Below, piece after piece: positions 44,445-53,556 of a stretch of 64,000 bases of DNA. The stretch is from contig CALWXU010000001.1 in the NCBI GenBank assembly GCA_944385585.1, positions 54,240 to 118,239 on the forward strand, read 5' to 3'. The notes under the pieces were generated by a model, which searched no databases, was not told the origin of the DNA, and saw only the letters and a program-made list of their open reading frames with translations. The DNA is from an uncultured Flavonifractor sp. GTDB taxonomy: Bacteria > Bacillota > Clostridia > Oscillospirales > Oscillospiraceae. Positions within the stretch are counted from its first letter, which is position 1; each line of letters begins with the position of its first letter. The position numbers and the translations under genes are program-made.

Positions 44445-45754
44445 GCAGCAAATACATTGTGCGCCAGCCCATCAAGGACAGAAGCAATAAGATCATCGGC
44501 CATGAGATCCAGTACCATGGGGAGAACCAGGCGTTTGGAGGCGGGGAGGAGAAGGGCGTGCCGTCCAACGACTTCGCCGCGGCGGACACCATCTACAACT
44601 TCCTCACCATGAACACCGATAAGCTGCTGCGGGGCTCACTCAACTTCATGACCTTCACCACCACCCTGCTGATGAAAAAGACCCCCCGGCTGTTTGACAA
44701 AACCGAGCTGGTCATCCAGATCGACGACAGCGTGATTATCCACCCCCTGGCCATGCACATGATCCAGCAGTACGCCAAGGACGGGTACAAGGTCGCGGTG
44801 AACGAGTTCCAGTTCGCCCCCCGCTACCTGGGGATTCTGGACGAAATCGACTACATCAAGCTCAACGCGGCCACCACGCCGGAGCTGACCATGAAGAACA
44901 TCATCGAGATCGCCCACAGCATGGGGAAGCAGTGCATCGCCACAGACATTGAGACGGAGGAGGACTACCAGAAGGCCCTGAAGCTGGGGGTGGACGCCCT
45001 CCAGGGCACCCACGTGGCGGAAAAGCTGACCACCAAGACCCACAGCAGCGGCTATCTCCAGAGCAATTTCTTCCGCCTGATGGTGGCGGTGACCCGGGAT
45101 GAGCCGGATGTGGAGGAGATCGAGCAGATCATCTCCGTGGACGCCACCATGACCTACTCCCTGCTGAAAATGGCCAACTCCTGTTACTTCGCCATGCGCC
45201 ACCAGGTCACCACCGTGCGGCAGGCCATCATGACCATGGGCCTCAACGAGCTCAAGCAGTGGGTGTTCCTTCTCAGCGCCAGCAACGCGGAGAACCAGAT
45301 GGAGGAGGGCACGGAGGAATTCCTGCACATGTCCTTCATGCGGGCCAGCTTCTGCAGCAGGCTGATGAATTACGCCAAGGATATGCCCATGTCCCGGTCG
45401 GACGCCTACCTGATGGGGATGCTGTCCACGCTGAACTATCTGATTGACGCCCCCATGGAGGAGATCCTGAGCCAGATTCCCCTGCGGAACGAGGTAAAGG
45501 AGGCGCTGCTCCACCACAGCGGCCGGTGCGGGATGCTCTACGATCTGGCCGTCTGCTACGAGCGGGCCGATTGGAAGCACATCGACGAGCTGGCCCAGGG
45601 CCTGGGGATTCCCACCAATCTGCTGACCAGCCTGTACTTCAACTGTATGGAGGAGGTCAACCGGATTTGGAGCGAGATCACCAGCCCGGAGCCGGACCAG
45701 ATTGTGGCCCCGCAGGAGGGGGAGCCGGAACAGGCCGACCACGCCAAGCAGTAA
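44441..45754 (+). CDS. EAL-like/HDOD domain signalling protein (YuxH type)
   Basis: 437 residues. The first about 200 follow the EAL fold (YIVRQPIKDRSNKIIGHEIQY, VAVNEFQFAPRYLGILDEID, DIETEEDYQKALKLGVDALQG). The EAL and DDFGTG-type metal ligands are not conserved, so c-di-GMP hydrolysis is unlikely. The C-terminal HDOD domain (about 205-400; IISVDATMTYSLLKMANSCYF, ITT-like helices) is of the signalling type without HD catalysis. The start overlaps cheV by four bases, tying it to the chemotaxis operon. Such proteins influence motility or surface behaviour in other bacteria; the partner here is unknown. A run of HDOD-linked features and a variable acidic tail end the protein. Confidence 0.85.
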   Translation: MSSKYIVRQPIKDRSNKIIGHEIQYHGENQAFGGGEEKGVPSNDFAAADTIYNFLTMNTDKLLRGSLNFMTFTTTLLMKKTPRLFDKTELVIQIDDSVIIHPLAMHMIQQYAKDGYKVAVNEFQFAPRYLGILDEIDYIKLNAATTPELTMKNIIEIAHSMGKQCIATDIETEEDYQKALKLGVDALQGTHVAEKLTTKTHSSGYLQSNFFRLMVAVTRDEPDVEEIEQIISVDATMTYSLLKMANSCYFAMRHQVTTVRQAIMTMGLNELKQWVFLLSASNAENQMEEGTEEFLHMSFMRASFCSRLMNYAKDMPMSRSDAYLMGMLSTLNYLIDAPMEEILSQIPLRNEVKEALLHHSGRCGMLYDLAVCYERADWKHIDELAQGLGIPTNLLTSLYFNCMEEVNRIWSEITSPEPDQIVAPQEGEPEQADHAKQ

Positions 45755-45970
45755 TGCGCCGCCGCCGCGGCAGAGGCCTGGGGCCGGACCGCATGCGCGG
45801 GAAAAGGACTACAGCATAACATTGTTGATACGGCAGGCGGGAGTTTCTCGACCTCCTGTGCGGGAACCGTTGACGCCTGATTCCGTTTCGGAAGCAGGCG
45901 TCAATGTGCTTTCAGGCCGTTTGACAGCAGGGAATCCTTGATTCAAACTTATGGTAGAGGGGCTGGTATC
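45755..45970. promoter_or_regulatory. Intergenic stretch with a long hairpin before the FapA gene
   Basis: TTGACGCCTG (45870-45879) pairs with CAGGCGTCAA (45895-45904), extended by an inner TTCC/GGAA stem with one mismatch. No T-run follows, so it is not a standard terminator. TTGACA at 45920 area has no good -10 at 17 bases. The stretch therefore separates the che block from the FapA block, but I cannot show whether a promoter is present. Confidence 0.4.
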
Positions 45971-47680
45971 ATGAAGAACGGAGGCTTGTTCTCCTGGATG
46001 CGCGGAAAGGGGCGGCAGCAAAGCCAACCTGCGGAGCCTGCCCAGGAGAAGCCGAGCGCAGAAGCTGCCCCTGCCCATCCGGAAGCAGCCAGGCCCACGA
46101 CGGAGCTGGAGCTCCCGCCGGAGCATCCCCTGATGCGGCTGTGGGAGCTGTGGCAGGAGGAGACCGGAAGCCCGCAGGTGCCCCGGCTCTCCCTGACCCT
46201 GCCGGACACGGAGACGCCAGTCATACCCCCGGAAAACATGGGGCGGGAGCTGTATCAGCTTGAGAAGCAGCTGGAGGCGGCCGCTGCAAAGCGGTTGGAG
46301 CGGGTCCTCCCCGGAGGGTGGAGGGAGCCGCTCCACAGTGAGGACGCCGAGGTGGTGGTCTATGTCCCGAGGGACCAGCTCTCCGCCTGGGTCATTGTCT
46401 ATCCGCCAGGCGGCAGCGGGCGGGCGCTGAACCAGAAGATGCTCTCTGAGGCCCTGGAGCGGGAGCGCATCAGCTTTGGGGTGGACCGGGAGCTGCTGGA
46501 GCGGCTGCCGGATCAGCGGGACTGCTATTTCAGCCTCCGGATGGTCGCACGGGGGCGCCTGCCGGTCCACGGGAAGGACGGCTATGTAGAGGAGCTTTTC
46601 CCACGCACGGCAGAGCGGAAGTATGTGGTGAACGAGCAGAACCAGGTGGACTACACTGCGCTGAATCTGGTGCAGAATGTAAACAAGGGAGATGTGATCT
46701 GCCGGATCACCCCGCCCTCAGAGGGGACGCCCGGCAAGACCGTGCGAGGGGAGGACATCCCCGCCAGAAGCGGAAAGACGCCGGAGGTGCCCAAGGGGCG
46801 CAACACGGCGCTGTCCGAGGACGGCCGGGCCCTGGTGGCGCTGATGAGCGGGCATGTGCAGTTCACCGGGCGGGGCTTTGAAATCCGCACCATTCTGGAC
46901 ATATTCGGCGATGTGGATTTCTCCACGGGCAATCTGAACCACCTGGGGGACATCCACATCCACGGGGACGTGCGCAGCGGCTTTACCGTGCGGGCCATGG
47001 GCAGCGTCACGGTGGACGGGGTGATCGAGGACACCTCGGTGGAGGCCGGCGGCGACCTGATTGTGCGCGGAGGCGTACAGGGCAACGGGAGGGCCGTCAT
47101 CCGCTCCCACCAGAACATCTACGCCAGGTATCTGGAGAGCTGCGACGTATATGCCAAGGGGGATCTGAACAGCGACTGCGTGATCAGCTGCAACATATAC
47201 TGCGACGGCTCCCTCCAGGTGACCACCGGCCACGGCTCCATCGTGGGAGGCCGCATCCGGGCCGGCGGCAGCATCCGGGCCGTCAGCGTGGGGGCCCGGT
47301 CGGAAATCCGCACAGAGATCACCCTGGGCGGCCACCCCTGCGAGGACGTCGAGCGGGAGGAGGTCCTGCGGGAGCTCCAGGACATGGAGCGGGACTGGGC
47401 CAAGATAGAGCGGCAGCCGGAGAGCCCAGCCAAGCAGAAGCGGCTGTCCGATTTACGGCTCAAGACGACGATCAGCCGGATGAAGCTGGAAAAATTCAAA
47501 AAATCCCTGGACCACAGCGGGGAAACGGGAGAGGCGGCGGAGAACCTGAGCAGCCAGCTGACCGCCGAGACCGTTTTCCCGGGTACCATCCTTCTCATTG
47601 GAAGCCGGAATCTGGCGGTAAAGGATGAGATGCGATTCTGTACCGCGGGTCTGCGGAACGGCGAAGTCCGCTTTTTCTAG
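45971..47680 (+). CDS. FapA (DUF342) family protein
   Basis: 569 residues from ATG 45971, with GAGGGG eight bases upstream. A variable N-terminal region of about 110 residues (KNGGLFSWMRGKGRQQSQPA) precedes a KH-like/beta part. The FapA signature region (LNLVQNVNKGDVICRITPPS EGTPGKTVRGEDIPA in two pieces) leads into a right-handed beta-helix of polymer-like repeats (DIFGDVDFSTGNLNHLGDI, HGDVRSGFTVRAMGSVTVDG). A coiled coil (about 455-520) and a short beta end follow. FapA-type proteins occur beside flagellar or signalling genes in many bacteria and have been tied to membrane-linked polymerisation. The precise role is not established. Confidence 0.88.
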   Translation: MKNGGLFSWMRGKGRQQSQPAEPAQEKPSAEAAPAHPEAARPTTELELPPEHPLMRLWELWQEETGSPQVPRLSLTLPDTETPVIPPENMGRELYQLEKQLEAAAAKRLERVLPGGWREPLHSEDAEVVVYVPRDQLSAWVIVYPPGGSGRALNQKMLSEALERERISFGVDRELLERLPDQRDCYFSLRMVARGRLPVHGKDGYVEELFPRTAERKYVVNEQNQVDYTALNLVQNVNKGDVICRITPPSEGTPGKTVRGEDIPARSGKTPEVPKGRNTALSEDGRALVALMSGHVQFTGRGFEIRTILDIFGDVDFSTGNLNHLGDIHIHGDVRSGFTVRAMGSVTVDGVIEDTSVEAGGDLIVRGGVQGNGRAVIRSHQNIYARYLESCDVYAKGDLNSDCVISCNIYCDGSLQVTTGHGSIVGGRIRAGGSIRAVSVGARSEIRTEITLGGHPCEDVEREEVLRELQDMERDWAKIERQPESPAKQKRLSDLRLKTTISRMKLEKFKKSLDHSGETGEAAENLSSQLTAETVFPGTILLIGSRNLAVKDEMRFCTAGLRNGEVRFF

Positions 47681-47715
47681 GCTGTGACGGATTTCCGACG
47701 AAAGGAGGGAGAGGA

Positions 47716-48201
47716 ATGGCAGCACCACTGACCCAGGAAGTGCTTCAAAGCGTTGTGGACCATGCCATGCGGGACGTCATGCCCCGCGTGGGCGGGATCA
47801 CCCTGCTGCGGGGAGGTTCTCCGCCCATGGGGGAGCTCTATACGGTCCACACGGCGTTTGATGGGGAGACCCCGGTCAACCTGTCGCTGTGCGCCAATGC
47901 CGCGGCCTTCACCCATCTGACGCAGCATATGATGGGGCAGGAGCAGATCGCTCCAGCGGATCTGGAGGATGCGGCGAAAGAGTTTTTCAACGTGCTGTGC
48001 GGGCACGTGGCTGTGGAGCTGTTTCATGTCACAAAAGTCTCGTATCGGTTCCGCATACCCCGATTCAGCGGGGGGAGGCAGCTTCCGCGGGAGCAAGAGT
48101 GGCAATTTGCACTGAATTACAGCGGAGATAAGGACGAGCGCATTCAGATCGTCCAGCACACCGGCGCATCATCGGATGCGCGGAACAAAACCGAAATTTA
48201 A
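47716..48201 (+). CDS. CheX-like phosphatase-domain protein
   Basis: 161 residues. The central helix DLEDAAKEFFNVLCGHVAVE has the E-x-x-N motif (EFFN) of the CheX/CheC phosphatases. The rest shows the single-domain CheX length and a beta-rich C-terminus. Expected activity: removal of phosphate from a CheY-like protein. The neighbouring gene 18 bases downstream is a lone receiver, its likely substrate. Identity with CheX is inferred from one motif plus size; no search was possible. Confidence 0.75.
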   Translation: MAAPLTQEVLQSVVDHAMRDVMPRVGGITLLRGGSPPMGELYTVHTAFDGETPVNLSLCANAAAFTHLTQHMMGQEQIAPADLEDAAKEFFNVLCGHVAVELFHVTKVSYRFRIPRFSGGRQLPREQEWQFALNYSGDKDERIQIVQHTGASSDARNKTEI

Positions 48202-48218
48202 GGAGAGAGGCGGACAGC

Positions 48219-48599
48219 ATGATGCCTAAAAAAGTGATGATCGTGGACGACTCCCGAATGGTGCACCTGGAGATGCTGAAACTTCTGGAGGGAAGTGATT
48301 ACGAGGTGGTCTCCTACTGCTGTGACGGCGAATCCGCCATCGAGGCCTATCGCAATACACAGCCGGACGTGGTTACCATGGACATTCTGATGCCCGGAAT
48401 GGACGGCCTGGAGGCTGCCCGCGCCATTTTGGACTCCGACCCCAACGCCAATATCATTGTCGTATCCTCGCTGGCCTACGACGATACGATTGAGGAGGCG
48501 TCGCAGGTGGGCGCAAAGGGCTTTTTGTACAAGCCCTTTGACCAGGAGACCCTGCTGGCCGCGCTGGACAAGGCCACCGGAACGGCCGGAGCAGTCTGA
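48219..48599 (+). CDS. CheY-like single-domain response regulator
   Basis: 126 residues with acidic pair D10/D11 (VMIVDDSRMV), phosphoacceptor D55 (VVTMDILMPGMDG), serine in VVSSL and lysine in LYKPFD. It is distinct from the operon CheY at 34314. Pairing with the CheX-like gene upstream suggests a separate branch of signalling (motor or FapA-related). ATG at 48219 or 48222; the difference is one residue. The transcript ends at the terminator at 48670. Confidence 0.92.
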   Translation: MMPKKVMIVDDSRMVHLEMLKLLEGSDYEVVSYCCDGESAIEAYRNTQPDVVTMDILMPGMDGLEAARAILDSDPNANIIVVSSLAYDDTIEEASQVGAKGFLYKPFDQETLLAALDKATGTAGAV

Positions 48600-48669
48600 C
48601 CATCCGCAGAAGCAGGCAGGCGAACCATGGGCCGAGTCGGCCCACGCGCTGCCGCGGGCCTGCGGCCCC

Positions 48670-48713
48670 GGGCATTCCCCCGGATAATCCAAGTCCGGGG
48701 GAATGCCCTTTTT
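48670..48713 (+). terminator. Rho-independent terminator closing the flagellar-signalling region
   Basis: A 15-bp stem (GGGCATTCCCCCGGA at 48670-48684 with 48694-48708), nine-base loop and TTTTT at 48709-48713. It ends the block that begins at flgB or at the FapA gene. Confidence 0.95.
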
Positions 48714-48779
48714 CTGGCTTTCCCGGCCAGATCCGGCATCGTGGAGCGGCATAGAGAGGACAGAGTGGTGCGGGAACCC

Positions 48780-49027
48780 ATGGAGTATGATTTTAAGTCC
48801 CTCTCCGACGATGCCTTTGAGCTGCTGTGCCGGGATCTGATCGGGAGACGGCTGGGCGCGACGCCGGAGGGCTTCCGGCCCGGGCGGGGCACGGCGTCGA
48901 CCTCCGGTACGCGGGGGACCCGGCGGGCGGCGGAAGGCGAGGTGCCCAAGCTGGAGCGACTGCGCAGCCCCGCCGGATCAGCTGGGAGAGGGGCATAAAA
49001 CTGCGAAAAGCTGCGTCCTGGCCCTGA
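48780..49027 (+). pseudogene. Remnant of a restriction-endonuclease-like N-terminal domain
   Basis: From ATG 48780 the frame encodes EYDFKSLSDDAFELLCRDLI followed by GATPEGFRPGRG, which looks like the start of PDDEXK-type (Mrr-like) endonuclease domains. At about 48886-48892 the expected continuation (GVDLRYAGDP, containing the catalytic-type aspartate) is found only in the next frame, where a frame runs to 49027. The body of the gene and the second catalytic motif are missing. It is thus frameshifted and truncated. Right after it comes a GC hairpin and then the minus-strand fatty-acid-type operon. Confidence 0.65.
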
Positions 49028-49100
49028 CAGGCCCTGACACAGCTTCTCTCGCTCCCCCGGGGGAGGGGCTGGAACATCCGGACAGCCGGCTCAGAATGCG

Positions 49101-49133
49101 GCATCCCCCCGGCACAAGGTGCCGGGGGGATGC
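49101..49133. terminator. GC-rich hairpin downstream of the MaoC gene
   Basis: Perfect arms GCATCCCCCCGGCAC and GTGCCGGGGGGATGC around AAG. No T-run on either strand, but it lies at the shared end of a minus-strand operon and a plus-strand remnant, so it may work as a terminator or mRNA end protector. Confidence 0.55.
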
Positions 49134-49157
49134 GTGAAGGGGAGGTATGGGAAGAAC

Positions 49158-49568
49158 CTATTCCTTGGGCGGCATGACCGTGGCCATGCCCTTGATGACC
49201 ACCTCGCCGTTTTGGTTGGTGCAGGTGGTGTCCAGCTTGGCGATGTTCTTCTCGGGGATCAGCTCGCTCACCGTGCAGGTGGCGGTGACGGTATCGCCGA
49301 AGCGGACGGGCTTGGTGAACTTCAGCTCCTGGCCCAGGTAGATGGTGCCGGGACCGGGCAGCTTCATGGCCAGCACGGCGGAGATCAGGCCGGCGCTGAG
49401 GATGCCGTGGGCGATGCGCCCGCCGAAGGCGGTCTGGCTGGAGGCCTGCTCATTGACGTGGGCCGGGTTATGGTCGCCGGTGATGCCGGCGAAGAGGTAG
49501 ACGTCGGCCTCCGAAATGGTCTTTGCCATGCTGGCGGAATCGCCCACCTTCATCTCTTGGATCGTCAT
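49158..49568 (-). CDS. MaoC-family (R)-specific enoyl-CoA hydratase/dehydratase
   Basis: 136 residues from the ATG at 49568 (minus strand), which has AAAGGAG well placed upstream; an earlier in-frame start is not supported. The hot-dog fold hydratase motif is intact: LFAGITGDHNPAHVNEQAS with the catalytic Asp and His, then GGRIAHGILSAGLISAVL. It hydrates or dehydrates short 3-hydroxyacyl-CoA esters of R configuration, for example crotonyl-CoA/3-hydroxybutyryl-CoA. Last gene of the operon after the permease and CoA-transferase, which suggests use of 3-hydroxybutyrate-like acids. Confidence 0.9.
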   Translation of the reverse strand: MTIQEMKVGDSASMAKTISEADVYLFAGITGDHNPAHVNEQASSQTAFGGRIAHGILSAGLISAVLAMKLPGPGTIYLGQELKFTKPVRFGDTVTATCTVSELIPEKNIAKLDTTCTNQNGEVVIKGMATVMPPKE

Positions 49569-49625
49569 AGGGATGCTCCTTTCATAATGGTCCAGGGAAT
49601 CGCGTCGATCAAATAGGCAGATCAA

Positions 49626-50969
49626 TCAGATAAACAGGCCCCAAATCAGGGCGAGAACCAGAGAGGCCACCAGCGGGATGATACAGGTGGTGACGCAGAT
49701 GTCGATATAGGACTCCTTGTGGGTGCAGTTGGACACGGCCAGCAGGGTGAGCACCGCGCCGTTGTGGGGCAGGGTGTCCAGGCCGCCGGAGGAGATAGAG
49801 GCGATGCGGTGCAGGGCCTCCAGGGCAGCGGTGTTGCCGGCGGCCATCTCGGCGTACTGGGGGCCCAGGGCGGACAGGGCGATGGACATGCCGCCGGAGG
49901 CGGAGCCCGTGGCGCCGGCCAGCAGGTTGACGGCGATGGCCTCAGAGAACAGGATGGAGCCGGGCATGTTCAGGGCCAGGTTGGTGAGGGTGGCGAAGCC
50001 GGGGACCACCTTGACCACGGAGCCGAAGCCCACCGCGCAGGCGGTGTTCATGATGGCGCCCATGGAGCCGTTGGCGCCCTCGTTGATGGCGGGCAGCAGG
50101 GTCTTGGCCTGGTTCAGGTTCATCAGGCAGGCCACGAGGATGCCGCACACCAGGGCGATGACGATGGACTGGTTGGACTCCAGGGCGATGCCGCCGTACC
50201 GCTCCAGCAGCTTGGGGAACAGGTTGAGCATCAGGACCACGACCACCAGGGGGACGATGCCGGTAACCCAGTGCCAGGAGGGCAGATTCTTGGAGTCGTG
50301 ATCCACCTCCTTATGCTTGGGGTCGGGGATGAAGTGGAGTCCCTTGCGGCGGGCCTGCCGGGCGCGCCACTCCAGATAGAGGTAGGCGGGCACCAGCATG
50401 ACCACACAGGCCACGATGGACAGGGGGAGAGCGGCCATGGCGTCGGTGCCGTAGTAATCCGTGGGGATCAGGTTCTGGATCTGGGGGGTGCCGGGCACGG
50501 CGGTCATGGTGATGCCGAAGGCGCCGGTGGCGATGGCGCCGGGCAGCAGGGTGCGGGGCAGGTCAGCGGCCCGGTAGATGGAGTAGCCCATGGGATAGAT
50601 GACGAACACCACCACGAACAGGGAGATGCCGCCATAGGTCATCAGCAGGCAGGGGATTACCACCGCGGCCACCGCGAAGCGGGAGCCGATGAGGTTCACC
50701 AGCGCGTTGCCCAGGCTGCGGGCGGAGCCGGTCATGTCCATGACCTTGCCGTACACCGCGCCCAGGAAGAAGGCGGGGAACCACTGGAGCACGTAGTCGG
50801 CCATGCCGACCATATAGTCGCCGATGTAGGCGTCCAGGATGGCGTAGCCGCTGAGTACGGCCACCACCACGGCGCAGACGGGGGCGACCCAGATGATGGA
50901 GTAGCCCCGGTAGGCCAGGAACATCAGCAGAACCAGGCCCAGGATGATTCCGATCAGGGATAGTGACAT
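49626..50969 (-). CDS. GntP-family organic-acid permease
   Basis: 447 residues with ten to twelve hydrophobic segments. Features such as FPAFFLGAVYGKVMDMTGSA, YGGISLFVVVFVIYPMG, AVPGTPQIQNLIPTDYYGTD and ASISSGGLDTLPHNGAVLTL fit the GntP/anion-symporter group, some of which carry gluconate and others D-3-hydroxybutyrate. Position between a CoA-transferase (39 bases upstream) and a MaoC hydratase favours a short hydroxy or keto acid as substrate; this is inference. Integral membrane protein. Confidence 0.85.
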   Translation of the reverse strand: MSLSLIGIILGLVLLMFLAYRGYSIIWVAPVCAVVVAVLSGYAILDAYIGDYMVGMADYVLQWFPAFFLGAVYGKVMDMTGSARSLGNALVNLIGSRFAVAAVVIPCLLMTYGGISLFVVVFVIYPMGYSIYRAADLPRTLLPGAIATGAFGITMTAVPGTPQIQNLIPTDYYGTDAMAALPLSIVACVVMLVPAYLYLEWRARQARRKGLHFIPDPKHKEVDHDSKNLPSWHWVTGIVPLVVVVLMLNLFPKLLERYGGIALESNQSIVIALVCGILVACLMNLNQAKTLLPAINEGANGSMGAIMNTACAVGFGSVVKVVPGFATLTNLALNMPGSILFSEAIAVNLLAGATGSASGGMSIALSALGPQYAEMAAGNTAALEALHRIASISSGGLDTLPHNGAVLTLLAVSNCTHKESYIDICVTTCIIPLVASLVLALIWGLFI

Positions 50970-51008
50970 TCAGATTCCTCCTCTAAATATTTCATTCCTC
51001 TCTCAGAG

Positions 51009-52565
51009 TCAGGACAGGGTGAGTCCCATGGGCTCGGGACGGAAGATGCGCTCGTCCATCAGCTTCACGTCTTTGACAATGGGCTCGAAGTCCATCTGGT
51101 CCAGGACGTCCTTCTGCAGATCCACGCCAGGGGCGATCTCGGTCAGCTCCACACCCTCGGGGGTGAGCGTAAACACGGCGCGCTCGGTGACGTAGAGCAC
51201 ATGCTGGCCGTGCTTGGCGGCGTACTCGCCGGAGAAGGTGACCTGCTCCACCTGGGACAGGAGCTTGCGCACCTTGCCCTCCTGCTGGATGACCAGCCTG
51301 CCGTCCTCCACCGCCACCTTCAGCCCGCCGGCGGTGAAGGTGCCGCAGTAGACCACCTTCTTGGCGTTCTGGGTGATGTTGATGAAGCCGCCGCAGCCGG
51401 CGATCTTGGGGCCGAACTTGGAGACGTTGATGTTGCCCGCCGTGTCCATCTGGGCCAGGCCCAGGAAGGCCACGTCCAGGCCGCCGCCGTCGTAGAAGTC
51501 AAACTGGGCGGGCTGGTCCAGGATACAGTCGGCATTGGTGGCCGCGCCGAAGTCCTTGCCGCCGGCGGGGACGCCGCCGATGGCGCCCACCTCGGTGGTC
51601 AGCACCATGCCCTCCAGGCCCTCCTCGGCCGCCACGGCGGCCACGCCCTCCGGCATGCCGATGCCCAGGTTGGTCACCGCGTGGGGGACCAGCTCCATGG
51701 CGGCCCGGCGGGCAATGATCTTCCGCTCGCCCATGGGCAGGGGGGAGAGGGAGTGCAGAGGCACCCGCGTCTCGCCGGAGAAGGCGGGATTGTACTGGGT
51801 GCCGAAGGTCTGCATGTGGTCCTCCGGCGGGGACTCCACCAGCACGTCTACGTAGATGCCGGGCAGGCGCACCAGCCGGGTATCCAGGGAGCCGTACTCC
51901 ACAATGCGCTCTACCTGGACGATCACCACTCCGCCGGAGTTCCGGGCGGCCTGAGCCTGGGCCAGGGCCTCTGCGTACACGCCCTCCCGCTGGAAGGTGC
52001 AGTTGCCCTTGGTATCGGCATAGCTGGCCCGGATGACGGCCACCTGGATGGGGAACGCGGGGTAGAACAGCTTCTCCTCGCCCTCAAATTCCACGACCTT
52101 GACCACGTCGCCGGCCTCGTGGGCGGCCTGGTTGAGCTTGCCGCCCTCCAGACGGGGGTCTACGAAGGTGCCCAGGCCAACGTGCGTGAGCACGCCGGGC
52201 CGTCCGGCGGCAATATCCCGGAAGAGCTGGGCGATGGTGCCCTGGGGCAGGTTATAGCCGGCCAGCTTGTTCTCGGCACAGAGCTTGCCCAGCTTGGGGG
52301 CCAGGCCCCAGTGGCCGCCGATAACCTTGGAGCAGAGCCCCTCCACACCCAGGTGGTTCAGGCCCCGGCTGTCGCTGTCGCCCTGTCCGGAGGCGTACAC
52401 CACAGTCAGGCCCTTGGGGCCCTCTCCGGCCAGCGCCGCCTCCTCCAGCGCCCGGAGGATATGCTCCGGATGCATCAGGCCGCTGGCGAAGCCGCCGAAC
52501 GTGATGGTGTCCCCGTCGTGAATACACTGGCGCACGACCTCGCGCGCTGTCAGGACTTTTGGCAT
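51009..52565 (-). CDS. Acyl-CoA:carboxylate CoA-transferase (YdiF/Pct type, fused alpha-beta)
   Basis: 518 residues from ATG 52565 (minus strand), AGGGAG eight bases before it. Both halves of the family I CoA-transferase are fused: alpha part ([20 protein letters not shown]) and beta part with catalytic glutamate E325 in [16 protein letters not shown]. Such enzymes move CoA between acetate, propionate, acetoacetate, lactate or butyrate. First gene of the three-gene operon. Its start is only 36 bases from the truncated LysR gene, so the promoter must lie inside that remnant; I saw no convincing -10/-35 there. Confidence 0.93.
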   Translation of the reverse strand: MPKVLTAREVVRQCIHDGDTITFGGFASGLMHPEHILRALEEAALAGEGPKGLTVVYASGQGDSDSRGLNHLGVEGLCSKVIGGHWGLAPKLGKLCAENKLAGYNLPQGTIAQLFRDIAAGRPGVLTHVGLGTFVDPRLEGGKLNQAAHEAGDVVKVVEFEGEEKLFYPAFPIQVAVIRASYADTKGNCTFQREGVYAEALAQAQAARNSGGVVIVQVERIVEYGSLDTRLVRLPGIYVDVLVESPPEDHMQTFGTQYNPAFSGETRVPLHSLSPLPMGERKIIARRAAMELVPHAVTNLGIGMPEGVAAVAAEEGLEGMVLTTEVGAIGGVPAGGKDFGAATNADCILDQPAQFDFYDGGGLDVAFLGLAQMDTAGNINVSKFGPKIAGCGGFINITQNAKKVVYCGTFTAGGLKVAVEDGRLVIQQEGKVRKLLSQVEQVTFSGEYAAKHGQHVLYVTERAVFTLTPEGVELTEIAPGVDLQKDVLDQMDFEPIVKDVKLMDERIFRPEPMGLTLS

Positions 52566-52567
52566 AG

Positions 52568-53278
52568 TCCACACTCCCTTATGACTCCATTTTCCAGGCC
52601 ATGGAGGACGTGCGCTCGGCCAGGACCGGTCAGGTGCGGCTGAATATCCCCGGCGTGCTGCTGGACATGTATTTTGTGCCGCTGTTTACCAGCTTCCACA
52701 AGAGCTTTCCCGGCATTGACATCAGCGTGGTGGAGGAGGGGTCCAAGCTGGTGGCGGAATCGGTGAACGCCGGGAAGTCGGACCTGGGGCTGGTGATGCT
52801 CCCGGTGGACGAGCCCAACCGTTTTGAGAGCCACCTGCTGGTCAGGGACGTGTGCCAGCTGGTGGTGTGGAAGGACCACCCCTTTGCAAAGCTGTCCAGC
52901 GTGCAGATCCGCGACCTGCAGGACGAGACGATTTTGACCTTCAGCGAGACGGCGACCCTTCACGATACCTTTGTCCAGATGTGTGAGCGGGAGGGCTTTG
53001 TGCCGCGTCTGGCCTACAAGAGCCTGATGCCGGGGTTCTCCTTTAAAATGGTGGCCCGGCGGCAGTGCATCGCCCTGCTCCCCCTGCCCCTGATCCTCCA
53101 TAACATGTGTGACGAGCTGGCCACCGTACCGCTGGAGCCCAGCATCCAGTGGGATATCGCCATCATCCGGCGCAAGGAGTGCTATCACTCCTTTGCCTCC
53201 ACACAGCTGTTTGAACATATCCGCACCCACTTCGGCGGGTTGAGCCAGCAGGAGGCGAAGGGAATGTCTGCGCAGTGA
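52568..53278 (+). pseudogene. LysR-type regulator lacking its DNA-binding domain
   Basis: The frame opens just after a stop at 52565-52567 and reads [20 protein letters not shown], the linker-to-effector junction of LysR regulators. It then continues through the whole effector-binding domain (LVVWKDHPFAKLSSVQIRDL, MVARRQCIALLPLPLIL) to 53278. The first potential start is ATG 52601, giving 225 residues. The winged helix-turn-helix (about 60-85 residues) is missing and the upstream DNA is the CoA-transferase start. It looks like a regulator of the divergent operon cut off at its 5' end. A functional stand-alone effector domain is possible but less likely. Confidence 0.7.
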
Positions 53279-53352
53279 GCGAGGACAGGCTGCCCGCCCC
53301 GCCGGGGCCGGCGCCTGTGCGCGTTGAAGGGTAGAGGCGCCAAACAGAGAAA

Positions 53353-53391
53353 ACGCCCCCAGAGAACCGGCGTGAGCCTCTCTGGGGGCGT
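53353..53391. terminator. Terminator after the LysR remnant
   Basis: ACGCCCCCAGAGA (53353-53365) pairs perfectly with TCTCTGGGGGCGT (53379-53391), loop of 13 bases. An A-run precedes it; downstream is only weakly T-rich. Separates the LysR remnant from the next transcription unit. Confidence 0.75.
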
Positions 53392-53434
53392 CCGCTTATA
53401 CTCCCTGTACGGGGCGTCCGGCGGGGATAGATGC

Positions 53435-53463
53435 TTGCCGTTTTCCGGCGGCTGCCCTATAAT
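53435..53463 (+). promoter_or_regulatory. Vegetative promoter for the SLH-transglutaminase gene
   Basis: TTGCCG (53435-53440), 17-base spacer and a perfect TATAAT (53458-53463). It lies 94 bases before the start codon at 53557 and after a terminator, so it should drive that gene alone. Confidence 0.85.
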
Positions 53464-53556
53464 ATATATGTAAAGCCGGCGTGATGGCGCTGCATACCTG
53501 CAACGATGCAGACAAATTCGGCGAAGATGACGGAAAACGGGAAGGAGAATGGGAAA

